A DNA stretch of 14,537 nt. Source: Armatimonadota bacterium (GTDB lineage Bacteria > Armatimonadota > UBA10988). The DNA lies in contig JACPDV010000440.1 of assembly GCA_016183835.1 (NCBI GenBank), forward strand, positions 1 through 14,537. Reading direction: 5' to 3'. The position numbers and the translations under genes are program-made. Below, piece after piece: positions 1 through 7,900 of the stretch (position 1 is its first letter; the number at the start of each line of letters is the position of its first letter). The notes under the pieces are model-generated. The model was given only the letters and a program-made list of their open reading frames with translations, was not told the DNA's origin and did not search any database.

Positions 1-49
1 CCACGCGGTGGCGCACGGGGACGGTGCGAGAGTAGGCGAGCTGGCTCAT
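1..49 (-). CDS. Start of an unidentified gene, truncated by the window edge
   Basis: Only the first 16 codons are visible, reading MSQLAYSRTVPVRHRV before the window ends. The start is supported by an AGAGG ribosome-binding site seven bases upstream of the ATG at 49-47. It is also supported by its position 31 bp after the stop codon of the larger minus-strand gene, which suggests the two are co-transcribed. No hydrophobic signal is seen in the visible part. The fragment is too short to assign a family, and it could still be a chance start codon. Confidence 0.45.
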   Translation of the reverse strand, partial: MSQLAYSRTVPVRHRV

Positions 50-80
50 CCGGAGACCTCTCGGCGGCTCGGGCCGGAGG

Positions 81-2165
81 TCAAGGGTAGTGGGACCGGG
101 CTTCGAGGACAAGTTCGGCGCGCTGTTCGCAGCCCTCGGGCGTGGGCTCGCAGCCCGGAGAGTAGCGGCAGAGGGCTGGGTGGACGCGCTCCCCGGGCAG
201 GGCGCGTTCGCGGGCCAGGTCGAGGCAGGCCAGCACCAGCCGATGGGTCTCGGCGATGGAGAGCTGCGGCAGCTGCTCCCCAGACGCGAAAGCGTACGAC
301 CACAGCAACTGCACGGGGCCTTCCGGCAGGTCGGGGCGGCGGCGGAGCCAGTCGATGGAGGTGTCCGTGAGCCGCTGGTGCAGGGCCGCGACGGCCGGGC
401 TCGACCCGTCGTCGTTCCGTCCCCAGGAGTAGATGAGGCCGAGGCGTTCGGCGTCAGGCGCCTCGGCCGCGGCCCGGGTGAGCCGCTGCAGCACGAAGCC
501 AGCCAGCGCTTGGATGCGCTCACCGCTGGTGAGGACCCGGCGGGCCTGCTCCTCCAACACGCTCGGCACGTCCCACGGATACAGAAGATACGTCGGCCGC
601 GGGCTCAGCAGGTCGCCGATGTACGGAAGAGGGTCCGCTATCTGGCGGTAGAGGGCATCGGCTCCGGCCTCGTCACCGCAGAGCGCACGCACGGCCGCGG
701 CGGCGAGCTTGCCGTTGCCGACGGGCTCGACCTGGCTCAGGGCGTCGCTGTACTCGCGGACTCCCCGCCAGTCGGCCTGGCCCAGGCCGCACGCGGTGAG
801 CACCAACAGCGCCCACCGCCGCAATGCCGTTACCTCCAGGCACGGCGCCAGGGCGTCGCGATGGGCCCAGCCCTGCGCCGGGTCCGCCTCGGCCAAGCCG
901 GTCCAGGCGGCGAGCACCACGCCCGGCTCGCGCGCCTGGGCCAGCACCTTCGCGTAGACGCCGGCGGCGCGAGCGTAGTCCTCGACGGCCTCCGGCCCAG
1001 AGGTACAGTTTTCCCAACGCCGCGCCGCCTCGCACAGCGTGGCGTCGGCCAAGGCCAACAGGGCGTCGCAGTCCTGCGGTGCCCGCTCCGCCTCCGCGGT
1101 GCAGCGGTCCAGTTCGACGGCCAACAGCTCCTGGCCCTTCCCGTCGCCCGGCAAGCAGTACGTCGCCATCAGGATGCGCCGAATCTCCCTGCGCGCGGGA
1201 TAAGGCGCCTCGCGCACCAGCTCACGGAGCAGCTCACGCGCACCGACGGTGTACGTCCGCGGGAACCGCCACGACCCCCGGGCGAAGCTGGCCGCGCTGA
1301 ACAGCGCCGGGTCGTCCGCGAATCGGGCGACCAGCCGGCGCAGGGCGTAGTCGCCGACCTGGAGCCAGCCGCGGCGAGCGGCCTGCTCCATCCCGCGGCT
1401 GAACGCGTCCCGGTCGTCGAGCAACTCCAGCCCGAGCTGCAGCGTCTCGGCGTCCGGGGCATCGCTGCTCACCCTCGAGATCAGCTCGCGCTCAATGTCG
1501 ACGGTCAACCGCCTGGACGACCGACCTTCGCGCCAGAGTAGGAGGGCGCGGCGCAGGATCGCCAGCGCGCGCTCACGCTGCTCGGCTGGGGCGTGGGCCA
1601 CCTCGGCCAGCTCCGACCATGACGGTCCGTAGTCGGGCGACCACAGGTAGCCCGCGGCCAACGCATCAAGATACAGCAGCGCCTCGCGCATGGTGCGGGC
1701 CGCGGTGCCGGCGCGCTCCGCCAACTCGCCCTGCACTTCGCCGAGCCGGTCGACGGCCTGCCCGAGCGACCGCCGCAGCGGCGGCCAGTCGTCGTAGCGG
1801 TGGTTCGCCGCGTCGAGCAGCTTGTCCAACTGGTCCCAGCGCCCGCCGAGGATCGGGGCCAGACGATCCACCAGCACGGCCGCGTATACGTCGCCGGCCG
1901 TGAGGGCCTCGCGCAGGGCCTTCACCGCCGGGTGGTCCTCCCCCAGCATGGCGCAGCACACTGCGGCCCGCGCGAGCGCAGCCGACCGGCGCGGACTGTT
2001 GAGATGCTCCCCGTTGGGGCCGAGCAGCCGGGCGGTCTGGTCGAGGCACTCCTGCCAGTTGCCCGTGGCGAACGCCGTCACAGAGTCAAGATCGGCAAGG
2101 TTCGCCTGGGGCAGCGCCGACCGGGCCGCCAGGAGGGTCAGCAGGACGAAGTGTAACTTGCGCAT
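81..2165 (-). CDS. Large exported alpha-helical (TPR-like) protein of unknown function
   Basis: This encodes 694 residues. The N-terminus (MRKLHFVLLTLLAARSALPQ) has a short basic head, a hydrophobic core and a small-residue end, as in a Sec signal peptide with cleavage near residue 20. An in-frame reading extends further upstream, but the ATG at 2165 is chosen because it begins the signal peptide and has a GGAGG site ten bases upstream (2176-2180). The rest is almost wholly amphipathic helix rich in Ala, Leu, Arg and Glu, with helix pairs resembling degenerate TPR or SEL1-type repeats, for example AEDYARAAGVYAKVLAQ-like segments in the middle. No catalytic motif is seen. A cysteine cluster (CRYSPGCEPTPEGC) lies near the C-terminus and could form disulfides after export. 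It is probably the first gene of a minus-strand operon continuing off the left edge. The fold guess comes from sequence texture, and no family was recognised. Confidence 0.8.
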   Translation of the reverse strand: MRKLHFVLLTLLAARSALPQANLADLDSVTAFATGNWQECLDQTARLLGPNGEHLNSPRRSAALARAAVCCAMLGEDHPAVKALREALTAGDVYAAVLVDRLAPILGGRWDQLDKLLDAANHRYDDWPPLRRSLGQAVDRLGEVQGELAERAGTAARTMREALLYLDALAAGYLWSPDYGPSWSELAEVAHAPAEQRERALAILRRALLLWREGRSSRRLTVDIERELISRVSSDAPDAETLQLGLELLDDRDAFSRGMEQAARRGWLQVGDYALRRLVARFADDPALFSAASFARGSWRFPRTYTVGARELLRELVREAPYPARREIRRILMATYCLPGDGKGQELLAVELDRCTAEAERAPQDCDALLALADATLCEAARRWENCTSGPEAVEDYARAAGVYAKVLAQAREPGVVLAAWTGLAEADPAQGWAHRDALAPCLEVTALRRWALLVLTACGLGQADWRGVREYSDALSQVEPVGNGKLAAAAVRALCGDEAGADALYRQIADPLPYIGDLLSPRPTYLLYPWDVPSVLEEQARRVLTSGERIQALAGFVLQRLTRAAAEAPDAERLGLIYSWGRNDDGSSPAVAALHQRLTDTSIDWLRRRPDLPEGPVQLLWSYAFASGEQLPQLSIAETHRLVLACLDLARERALPGERVHPALCRYSPGCEPTPEGCEQRAELVLEARSHYP

Positions 2166-2180
2166 GGTGAGGCTACCTCC

Positions 2181-2268
2181 GCATCGCCGGGTCACGTTTA
2201 CACGCGCGCCGCCGGCTCGCGTCGGCCCGATGAGGAAGTCGGGCCGGGGCGCCGACGCGCGGCGATGC
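2181..2268. repeat. Nested inverted repeats in the divergent leader
   Basis: Perfect 9-bp arms GCATCGCCG (2181-2189) and CGGCGATGC (2260-2268) enclose perfect 8-bp arms GCGTCGGC (2219-2226) and GCCGACGC (2251-2258). A third 8-bp pair, CGGCCCGA (2223-2230) with TCGGGCCG (2239-2246), lies inside and overlaps the second pair by four bases, so the two inner stems are mutually exclusive. The outer arm begins just upstream of the Shine-Dalgarno of the minus-strand gene. The block could be a leader RNA structure, an operator, or chance pairing in GC-rich DNA. Confidence 0.45.
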
Positions 2269-2391
2269 CGGGCTGACGGACGGACAGCGTGCCAGCCGCC
2301 ATTGCTTGGGCAGGAGCAGTTCTGAGCGGACGCGACCCATCGGCACGTCGCCGGCGGAAGGTGCCGCCCGGCCGCGGTCCAATAGATGGGC

Positions 2392-2397
2392 AGAGGA
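2392..2397 (+). promoter_or_regulatory. Ribosome-binding site deciding the oxidoreductase start
   Basis: AGAGGA lies six bases before the ATG at 2404. An in-frame ATG six codons earlier (2386) has no comparable site, so the start at 2404 is preferred. Confidence 0.7.
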
Positions 2398-2403
2398 ACC
2401 GGC

Positions 2404-3852
2404 ATGAGCGAGACGTGGCGACCCGAGGTGATCCAGGCCCTGCGGCGGATCGCGCCCGCCGAGCGGGTGCTCACCGACGACCTGGACCTGCACGTCCATG
2501 CCTACGACGGCACGCCGCTCCTCTTCCACCCGCCCCGGGCCGTGGTCGTGATCGACTCCGCCGAGCAGATCCCGCCCATCCTCCAGCTCGCCCACCAGCA
2601 CCAGTTCAAGGTCATCCCGCGCGGGTCGGGAAGCGGGCTGAGCGGCGGCAGCGTGCCCGTCGAAGACGCCGTGGTGCTCAACCTCACCCGGCTCAACCGG
2701 ATCATCGAACTGGACGAAGCCAACCTCACCGCGATGGTGGAGCCGGGGGTCATCACCCAGACGCTGCACACCGAGGTGGAGGCGCGCGGCCTGTTCTACC
2801 CACCCGACCCCGGGAGCAGCAAGATCTGCACCCTCGGCGGCAACGTGGCCGAGAACTCCGGCGGGCTCCGCGGGCTCAAGTACGGCGTGACCAAGGACTA
2901 CGTGCTCGGCCTCGAGGTGGTGCTCCCCAACGGCGAGGTGATCTGGTCCGGCAACAAGTGCGTCAAGGACGCCGCCGGCTACGATCTCAAGCACGTCTTC
3001 ATCGGCAGCGAGGGCACCCTCGGCATCTTCACCCGGATCCTTCTCAAGCTGATCCCCAAGCCGCAGGCGAGGAAGACGATGGTGGCCTACTTCCACTCGA
3101 TGCGCGCGGCGGCGGAGGCGGTGTCGGGGATCATCGCCGCGCACGTCATCCCGGCCACGCTCGAGTTCCTCGACAACGTCACCATGCGCTGCGTGGAAGA
3201 CTACGCCCACCTGGGGCTGAAGCTGGACTACGGCGCGCTGCTGCTGATCGAGGTGGACGGGCACCCGGTGGTGGTGGATGAGGAGGCCGAGAAGGTGATG
3301 CAGGTCTGCAGAGACCACCAGGCGGCGGAGTTCGCGCTGGCGGCGGACGACGCCGAGGCCGTCCGCATGGCTGCCGCGCGGCGGGTGGCGTTCACCGCCC
3401 TGGCGCGGATGCGGCCCACCACCATTCTCGAGGACGCCACCGTCCCGCGCAGCAACGTGCCCGAGATGATCGACGTGATCGAGGAGTGCGCGCGGAAGTA
3501 CCAGCTCCAGATCGGCACCTTCGGCCACGCGGGCGACGGCAACCTGCACCCGACCTTCCTGGTGGACGAGCGCGACGCCGACGAGCTGGCGCGGGTGGAG
3601 CACGCCTTCGGCGACATCTTCGACGGCGCGCTCCGGCTGGGCGGCACCATCACCGGCGAGCACGGCACCGGGACCGTCAAGATGCCCTTCCTGGCCCGAC
3701 AGTACAACGACCCGACGCTGGCCATGATGCGCACCCTGAAGGCGGTGCTGGACCCCGAGGAGATCCTCAACCCGGGGAAGGTGCTGCAGCCCGGCAGGCG
3801 GTTCGGCGAGGGCCTCCTCGAGCGGCCGGAGGAGGCGCTGGGGGTGGCTTGA
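2404..3852 (+). CDS. glcD: FAD-linked 2-hydroxy acid oxidoreductase, GlcD family (glycolate oxidase subunit / D-lactate dehydrogenase)
   Basis: The 482-residue product has the usual GlcD length. Residues about 45-220 form the PCMH-type FAD-binding domain, with the glycine-rich PRGSGSGLSGG loop (72-82), TLGGNVAENSGG (143-154), GLKYGVTKDYVLGLEVVLPNGE (157-178) and GSEGTLG (201-207). Residues about 225-465 form the FAD-oxidase C-terminal domain with the hallmark HAGDGNLHP (375-383), GEHGTG (418-423) and LDPEEILNPGK (449-459). The family oxidises glycolate, D-lactate or related 2-hydroxy acids to 2-oxo acids, reducing FAD. It has no signal peptide, so it is probably cytoplasmic or peripheral to the inner membrane. 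The usual partners GlcE (second flavin subunit) and GlcF (iron-sulfur subunit) are not adjacent; the next gene encodes a multiheme cytochrome. Substrate specificity cannot be read from the sequence, and a stand-alone D-lactate dehydrogenase is equally likely. The family call is very secure. Confidence 0.95.
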   Translation: MSETWRPEVIQALRRIAPAERVLTDDLDLHVHAYDGTPLLFHPPRAVVVIDSAEQIPPILQLAHQHQFKVIPRGSGSGLSGGSVPVEDAVVLNLTRLNRIIELDEANLTAMVEPGVITQTLHTEVEARGLFYPPDPGSSKICTLGGNVAENSGGLRGLKYGVTKDYVLGLEVVLPNGEVIWSGNKCVKDAAGYDLKHVFIGSEGTLGIFTRILLKLIPKPQARKTMVAYFHSMRAAAEAVSGIIAAHVIPATLEFLDNVTMRCVEDYAHLGLKLDYGALLLIEVDGHPVVVDEEAEKVMQVCRDHQAAEFALAADDAEAVRMAAARRVAFTALARMRPTTILEDATVPRSNVPEMIDVIEECARKYQLQIGTFGHAGDGNLHPTFLVDERDADELARVEHAFGDIFDGALRLGGTITGEHGTGTVKMPFLARQYNDPTLAMMRTLKAVLDPEEILNPGKVLQPGRRFGEGLLERPEEALGVA

Positions 3853-3861
3853 GAAACCGAA

Positions 3862-3906
3862 CGCGTCGGAGCCGGGCGAGGGCGCCCGGCCCACATGGGC
3901 TTGGCG
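3862..3906. repeat. 45-bp hairpin-containing direct repeat, copy 1
   Basis: This copy is identical to 3942-3986 over 45 bases, exactly 80 bp apart. It contains a perfect 8-bp stem with a four-base AGGG loop: GCCGGGCG at 3871-3878 pairs with CGCCCGGC at 3883-3890. A second near-palindrome GCCCACATGGGC follows at 3889-3900. It starts nine bases after the oxidoreductase stop codon. There is no T-tract after the stem, so a classical intrinsic terminator is not evident. It could instead be a dispersed REP-like element or a mRNA-stabilising structure. Confidence 0.85.
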
Positions 3907-3918
3907 ACTGGCCTGTGG

Positions 3919-3938
3919 GACCGGCGCCCACGCCGGTC
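3919..3938. repeat. Perfect hairpin between the two repeat copies
   Basis: GACCGGCG (3919-3926) pairs perfectly with CGCCGGTC (3931-3938) around a four-base CCCA loop. The geometry of 8-bp stem and 4-base loop is the same as in the two flanking repeat copies, but the sequence is different. Three such stems therefore follow each other within 100 bp. Confidence 0.75.
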
Positions 3939-3941
3939 GGC

Positions 3942-3986
3942 CGCGTCGGAGCCGGGCGAGGGCGCCCGGCCCACATGGGCTTGGCG
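3942..3986. repeat. 45-bp hairpin-containing direct repeat, copy 2
   Basis: This is the second identical copy, with stem arms at 3951-3958 and 3963-3970 around AGGG. It ends 18 bases before the Shine-Dalgarno of the cytochrome gene, so any transcript reading through from the oxidoreductase gene would carry three stable hairpins just ahead of the cytochrome start. Confidence 0.85.
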
Positions 3987-4004
3987 GGCGGGCCGTGGCC
4001 TGGT

Positions 4005-4010
4005 AGGAGG
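4005..4010 (+). promoter_or_regulatory. Ribosome-binding site deciding the cytochrome start
   Basis: AGGAGG lies five bases before the ATG at 4016. A GTG at 4010 is in frame but overlaps the last base of this site, so translation is taken to begin at 4016. Confidence 0.75.
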
Positions 4011-4015
4011 TGACC

Positions 4016-4954
4016 ATGCGTCGAGGCTTCAGAGGTGCGTTGGCGGTCCTCTTCGTTCTAGCCGTGGCGTACGCCAAGATCGACTTCACCGGCTCCGACT
4101 ACGTCGGCAGCGCGGCCTGCGGCGCCTGCCATCAGAAGGACTACCCCGAGATCCTGACCGCCCACAAGCAGAGCGCCCACGCCCTGGCCATGCAGCGCGC
4201 CAACGACAAGACCATCGTCGCCGACTTCGCGGGCGCCCCGTTCGCGCGCGAGGAGGCCCGCTACGTGCTCGGCCGCGGCCGCCATGCGCAGGCCTACCTG
4301 ACGCGCGATCTGAAGGTCCTGCCCGGCGAGTGGGTGGTGGCGGACAAGAAGTGGATCCCGCTGGAGGCGGTGGACGGCGCCACCGAGTGCGTCGGCTGCC
4401 ACGTCACCAGCTACGACCCCGAAACGAAGAAGTGGAAGGAGCTCGGCGTCGGCTGCGAGATGTGCCACGGGCCCGCCGGCAAGCACATGGTGGTCAACAA
4501 GGACACCTCGCTCGACCCGGCCGACCTGGAGCCCAAGGAGCAGGCGCAGGTGTGCGGCCGCTGCCACAGCCGGGGCCGTGAGAAGACCGGCCAGCACGCC
4601 TTCCCCGTGGGCAGCCTGCCCACCGACGACCTGGCCGCCTGCTTCACCGACGGGCAGCCCGACAAGGCCGGCATGAACCAGGAGTACTCCGACCTGATCC
4701 GCAGCCCGAAGCACTGGGCGGAGGGCGTGGTCTGCACCACCTGCCACGACTCGCACGGCGACACCGACAACCCGCGGCAGCTCCGCAAGCCCATCACCGA
4801 CACCTGCATGCGGTGTCACAAGGCCGCCCTGGGCAGCCTCGACAAGCACGTGGCGGACAAAGGCGTCACCGCGCCGCCGAACGCCACCTGCGCCACCTGC
4901 CACATGCCCGACGGCCGCCACATGTTCGACAGGACGGTTCGCGCGGCGCTGTAG
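4016..4954 (+). CDS. Exported seven-heme c-type cytochrome
   Basis: The 312-residue precursor has a signal peptide at residues 1-20 (basic MRRGFRG, then a hydrophobic stretch ending AYA). The mature part has seven CxxCH heme c attachment motifs: CGACH (35-39), CVGCH (125-129), CEMCH (147-151), CGRCH (180-184), CTTCH (240-244), CMRCH (264-268) and CATCH (292-296). Histidines such as those at 50 and 55 could serve as distal ligands. The opening YVGSAACGACHQKDYPEI and the GCEMCHGPAGKH motif resemble cytochrome c554/c-prime and paired-CXXCH multiheme proteins. It should act in the periplasm or on the cell surface as an electron carrier or reductase; no substrate can be assigned. It precedes the GH2 gene by 28 bp, which suggests co-transcription. 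It is exported while the upstream FAD enzyme is not, so direct contact between the two is not obvious. There is no membrane anchor apart from the signal. Confidence 0.93.
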   Translation: MRRGFRGALAVLFVLAVAYAKIDFTGSDYVGSAACGACHQKDYPEILTAHKQSAHALAMQRANDKTIVADFAGAPFAREEARYVLGRGRHAQAYLTRDLKVLPGEWVVADKKWIPLEAVDGATECVGCHVTSYDPETKKWKELGVGCEMCHGPAGKHMVVNKDTSLDPADLEPKEQAQVCGRCHSRGREKTGQHAFPVGSLPTDDLAACFTDGQPDKAGMNQEYSDLIRSPKHWAEGVVCTTCHDSHGDTDNPRQLRKPITDTCMRCHKAALGSLDKHVADKGVTAPPNATCATCHMPDGRHMFDRTVRAAL

Positions 4955-4982
4955 CCCGCCCGCCGCCCGGAAGGACCCCGCC

Positions 4983-7900
4983 ATGCTCCCGCCGTTGCTC
5001 GCCCTGTTCGGTCCCCTCGCCTCCGAGCCGCGCCCCGAGCCGCCGCGGCCCGACCTCGAACGGACCGGCTTCACCCAGGTGCTCCACGGCGCCTGGGACT
5101 TCTGTTTCGACCCCGCCGGCGACGGTCATGTGCGCGGGCTGCAGTCCCCTGGGGCCGCGGGCTTCGACCGCACCATCACCGTGCCCTACCCCTGGGAGAG
5201 CCGGCTGAGCGGTGCCGCCGAGACCGGCTACCGCGGGGTCGCCTGGTACCGCCGCACGTTCCGCACGCCCGAGCACGAGCGGGGCTACCGCGTTCACCTG
5301 TGCTTCGGCGCCGTGGACTGGGCCTGCCGGGTGTGGGTCAACGGCCGCGAGGTGGGCGGGCACGAGGGCGGGTACACGCCGTTCCGCCTCGACGTCACCG
5401 ACGCACTCGCCGCCGTTGACAACACCCTCGTCGTCCGCGTCCTCGACGAGACCGACCCGGATCTGCCGACCGGCAAGCAGGTCCACTGGTACACCACCAC
5501 CAGCGGCATCTGGCAGCCAGTGTGGCTCGAGCGGGTTGCGCCCACCTACGTTGAGGCGCTGGCGGTGGACTGCGACCTCGCCGCGCCGGCGGCGCACATC
5601 ACCGCCACGATCGTCGCCCCGAGCCCCGGCCGCGCACGCGTGTCCGTCCAGCCTGAGCCGGAGCACCTCAAGCCCGTCAGCCAGGAGGTGGAGCTGGTGG
5701 CCGGGGCGAACGAGGTGCGGCTCACGCTTCCAGTCCCGGGTGGCAAGCTCTGGACGCCCGAGGATCCGCAACTCCACACATACGCCCTGGTGGTGGAGCG
5801 CGACGGCCTGAAGGACGGGGTCTACAGCTACTTCGGCCTGCGCACCATCGGCCGCGGTGTGGCCAACGGGCAGGACCACGAGTCGATCCTGCTCAACGGC
5901 AAGCCGGTCTACCTCCGCGGCGCCCTGCACCAGGTGTTCAACCCCGAAGGGATCTACACGTTCGGCACCGACCGGGAGATCCGCCGCGACCTGGAGATCG
6001 CCAAGGAGGTGGGCTGGAACTACCTCCGGCTGCACATCAAGGTCGTCGACCCGCGCTTCCTCTACTGGGCCGACCACCTGGGCGTGTTGCTGATGTGCGA
6101 CATGCCGAACACCTGGGGCTACACGCCGCGCGGGCGCGACGCCTGGGAGCAGACCCTCCGCGAGGCCGTTCACCGCGATCGCGCGCACCCGAGCATCATC
6201 GCCTGGTGCGACTTCAACGAGACCTGGGGCCTCGGCCGGCTCAGGGAGGAGCCGGCCAACCAGGCCTGGGTGGCGGCGATGTACCACCTGACCAAGCAGC
6301 TCGACCCGACCCGCCTGGTCGAGGACAACTCGGCCTGCAACTACGACCACGTGGTGAGCGACCTGAACAGTTGGCACTTCTACATCGACAACTACGAGGC
6401 GGCGCGCGACCACATCCGCGGGGTGATCGACCAGGTCGCGCCGCGCAGCGGCTTCAACTACTGCCCCGGCTGGCAGCAGGACACGGCGCCGCTGATGAAC
6501 AGCGAGTACGGCGGCGTCTCGGCGGGCGGCGGCGACCGTGACGTGTCGTGGTGCTTCAAGTACCTGACCACGCTTCTCCGCGCCGAGGGCAAGTGCCAGG
6601 GCTACATCTACACCGAGCACTGCGACATCGAGTGGGAGCACAACGGCCTGGTCTGCTACGACCGCACGCCCAAGGTCTTCGGCTACGACGCCTTCGTCCC
6701 CGGCATGACGGTGGCCGACCTGCAAGGCGCAGACTTCGTCGGCACCACCGGCCCGCCGACCATCAATTGGGGACAGACGGTGGTTTTCGACCCGTTCATC
6801 AGTCATTACTCGGCGTTGGACGCGGTGCCCACGCTCCGCTGGCGCGTGGTCGGCTGGGACACGCTCGGCCAGCCGGTGCAGGGCGCCGAAGGCACCGTCG
6901 ACGCCACCTGGTCGCCCGCGGCGGTGACGCACCAGCCGCCGCTCACGGTCCCGCTGCCGGCGAATCTGGCCATCGGCGCCGTCGGCTTCGAGCTGCACCA
7001 CGGCGGAAGGAAGGTCGCCGCCAACTACGTCAACGTCGTCCACCTCGGCGCCGACCGCCTGCCCGCCGCCGCCGCGCTCGACGCCCGCCGGGTGGCGCTG
7101 CGCTTCCGGCCCGGCGCGATCGCAGCCGCGCACGCGCCCGATGCGCCCGGCCTCCTGGCGACCCTCGACGGCGACAAGCTCGCCGCGCCCGGCAAGCCGA
7201 GCTTCACCTGGCACCTACGCCTGCCCGAGCCGCTCCGCGGGACCCGATTCGACCGCCTGGCGCTGCTCCTCGAGGCCGGCGCCCGCGGCGGCGACGCCAA
7301 GCTCGACTGGCCGGCCCGGCGCAGCCCGCAGGACTACCCGCAGACCAAGCAGGGCCGCGCCACGCCGAGCACGCTCAGCGCCGAACTGGACCGGGTGCCC
7401 ATCGGCACGGCCGCCCTGGCCGACGATTGGGCCGACGCGCGCGGAGTCTTGTCGCACGTGGCCTATCGCGACCATGGCAGCTTCGGCGAGCGGGTCAGCC
7501 TGACGCTCGACCTGGCGGCGCAGCCGGCCCTGGCGGAGAAGCTGTCGAAGGGCGAGACGGTGGCGCTGACGCTGCGCGTGCCCGACGACGCGACGGACGC
7601 GGCGGGGCTGTCGATCTACGGCGAGCGGATGGGGCGCTACGTGCTGCCGCCGACGATCCTGCTGGAAGCCGCGGCGCTGCCGGTGCCGGCGGGCTGGACG
7701 TCGGCCGAGCCGGTGACGACCGACGAGCTGGGCTCGCGCCGCGAGAAGCTGGTGCCCACGGCGGAGGACGGCGGGGCGACGTGGCGCTACACCACGGCGC
7801 AGCCGCCGGCCGGCTGGGAGCGGCCGGAGTTCGACGACGCGGGCTGGCGCGAGGGGAAGAGCAGCTTCGGCGCGCAGGGCACGCCGGGCGCCCTGATCGG

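Larger units (their letters stand above)
2166..2403. promoter_or_regulatory. Divergent intergenic region
   Basis: This 238-bp gap separates the minus-strand helical-protein gene from the plus-strand FAD oxidoreductase gene, so promoters for both directions must lie here or inside the flanking genes. No convincing -35/-10 pair was found on either strand. The only less GC-rich patch near the minus-strand gene is around 2194-2200. The left half holds the nested inverted repeats listed separately, which would lie in the 5' leader of the minus-strand transcript. The promoter role is inferred from gene orientation. Confidence 0.5.

Noticed and set aside
2302..2330. Possible promoter with a TTGCTT -35-like element before the oxidoreductase gene
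   Set aside because: At the expected spacing the -10 position reads AGCGGA, which does not resemble a -10 box.
3862..3986. CRISPR-like array
   Set aside because: There are only two repeat copies of 45 bp with a 35-bp interval that itself holds a palindrome; no third copy and no cas gene are present.
2173..4089. Long minus-strand open frame of 638 codons opposite the FAD oxidoreductase
   Set aside because: It is antisense to a gene with unmistakable GlcD motifs, is His/Gly/Val-rich in the way typical of GC-rich shadow frames, and has no ribosome-binding site or recognisable domain.
4866..7214. Long minus-strand open frame of 782 codons opposite the GH2 gene
   Set aside because: It is a shadow of the GH2 coding strand caused by high GC at third positions; composition is low-complexity and no domain is seen.
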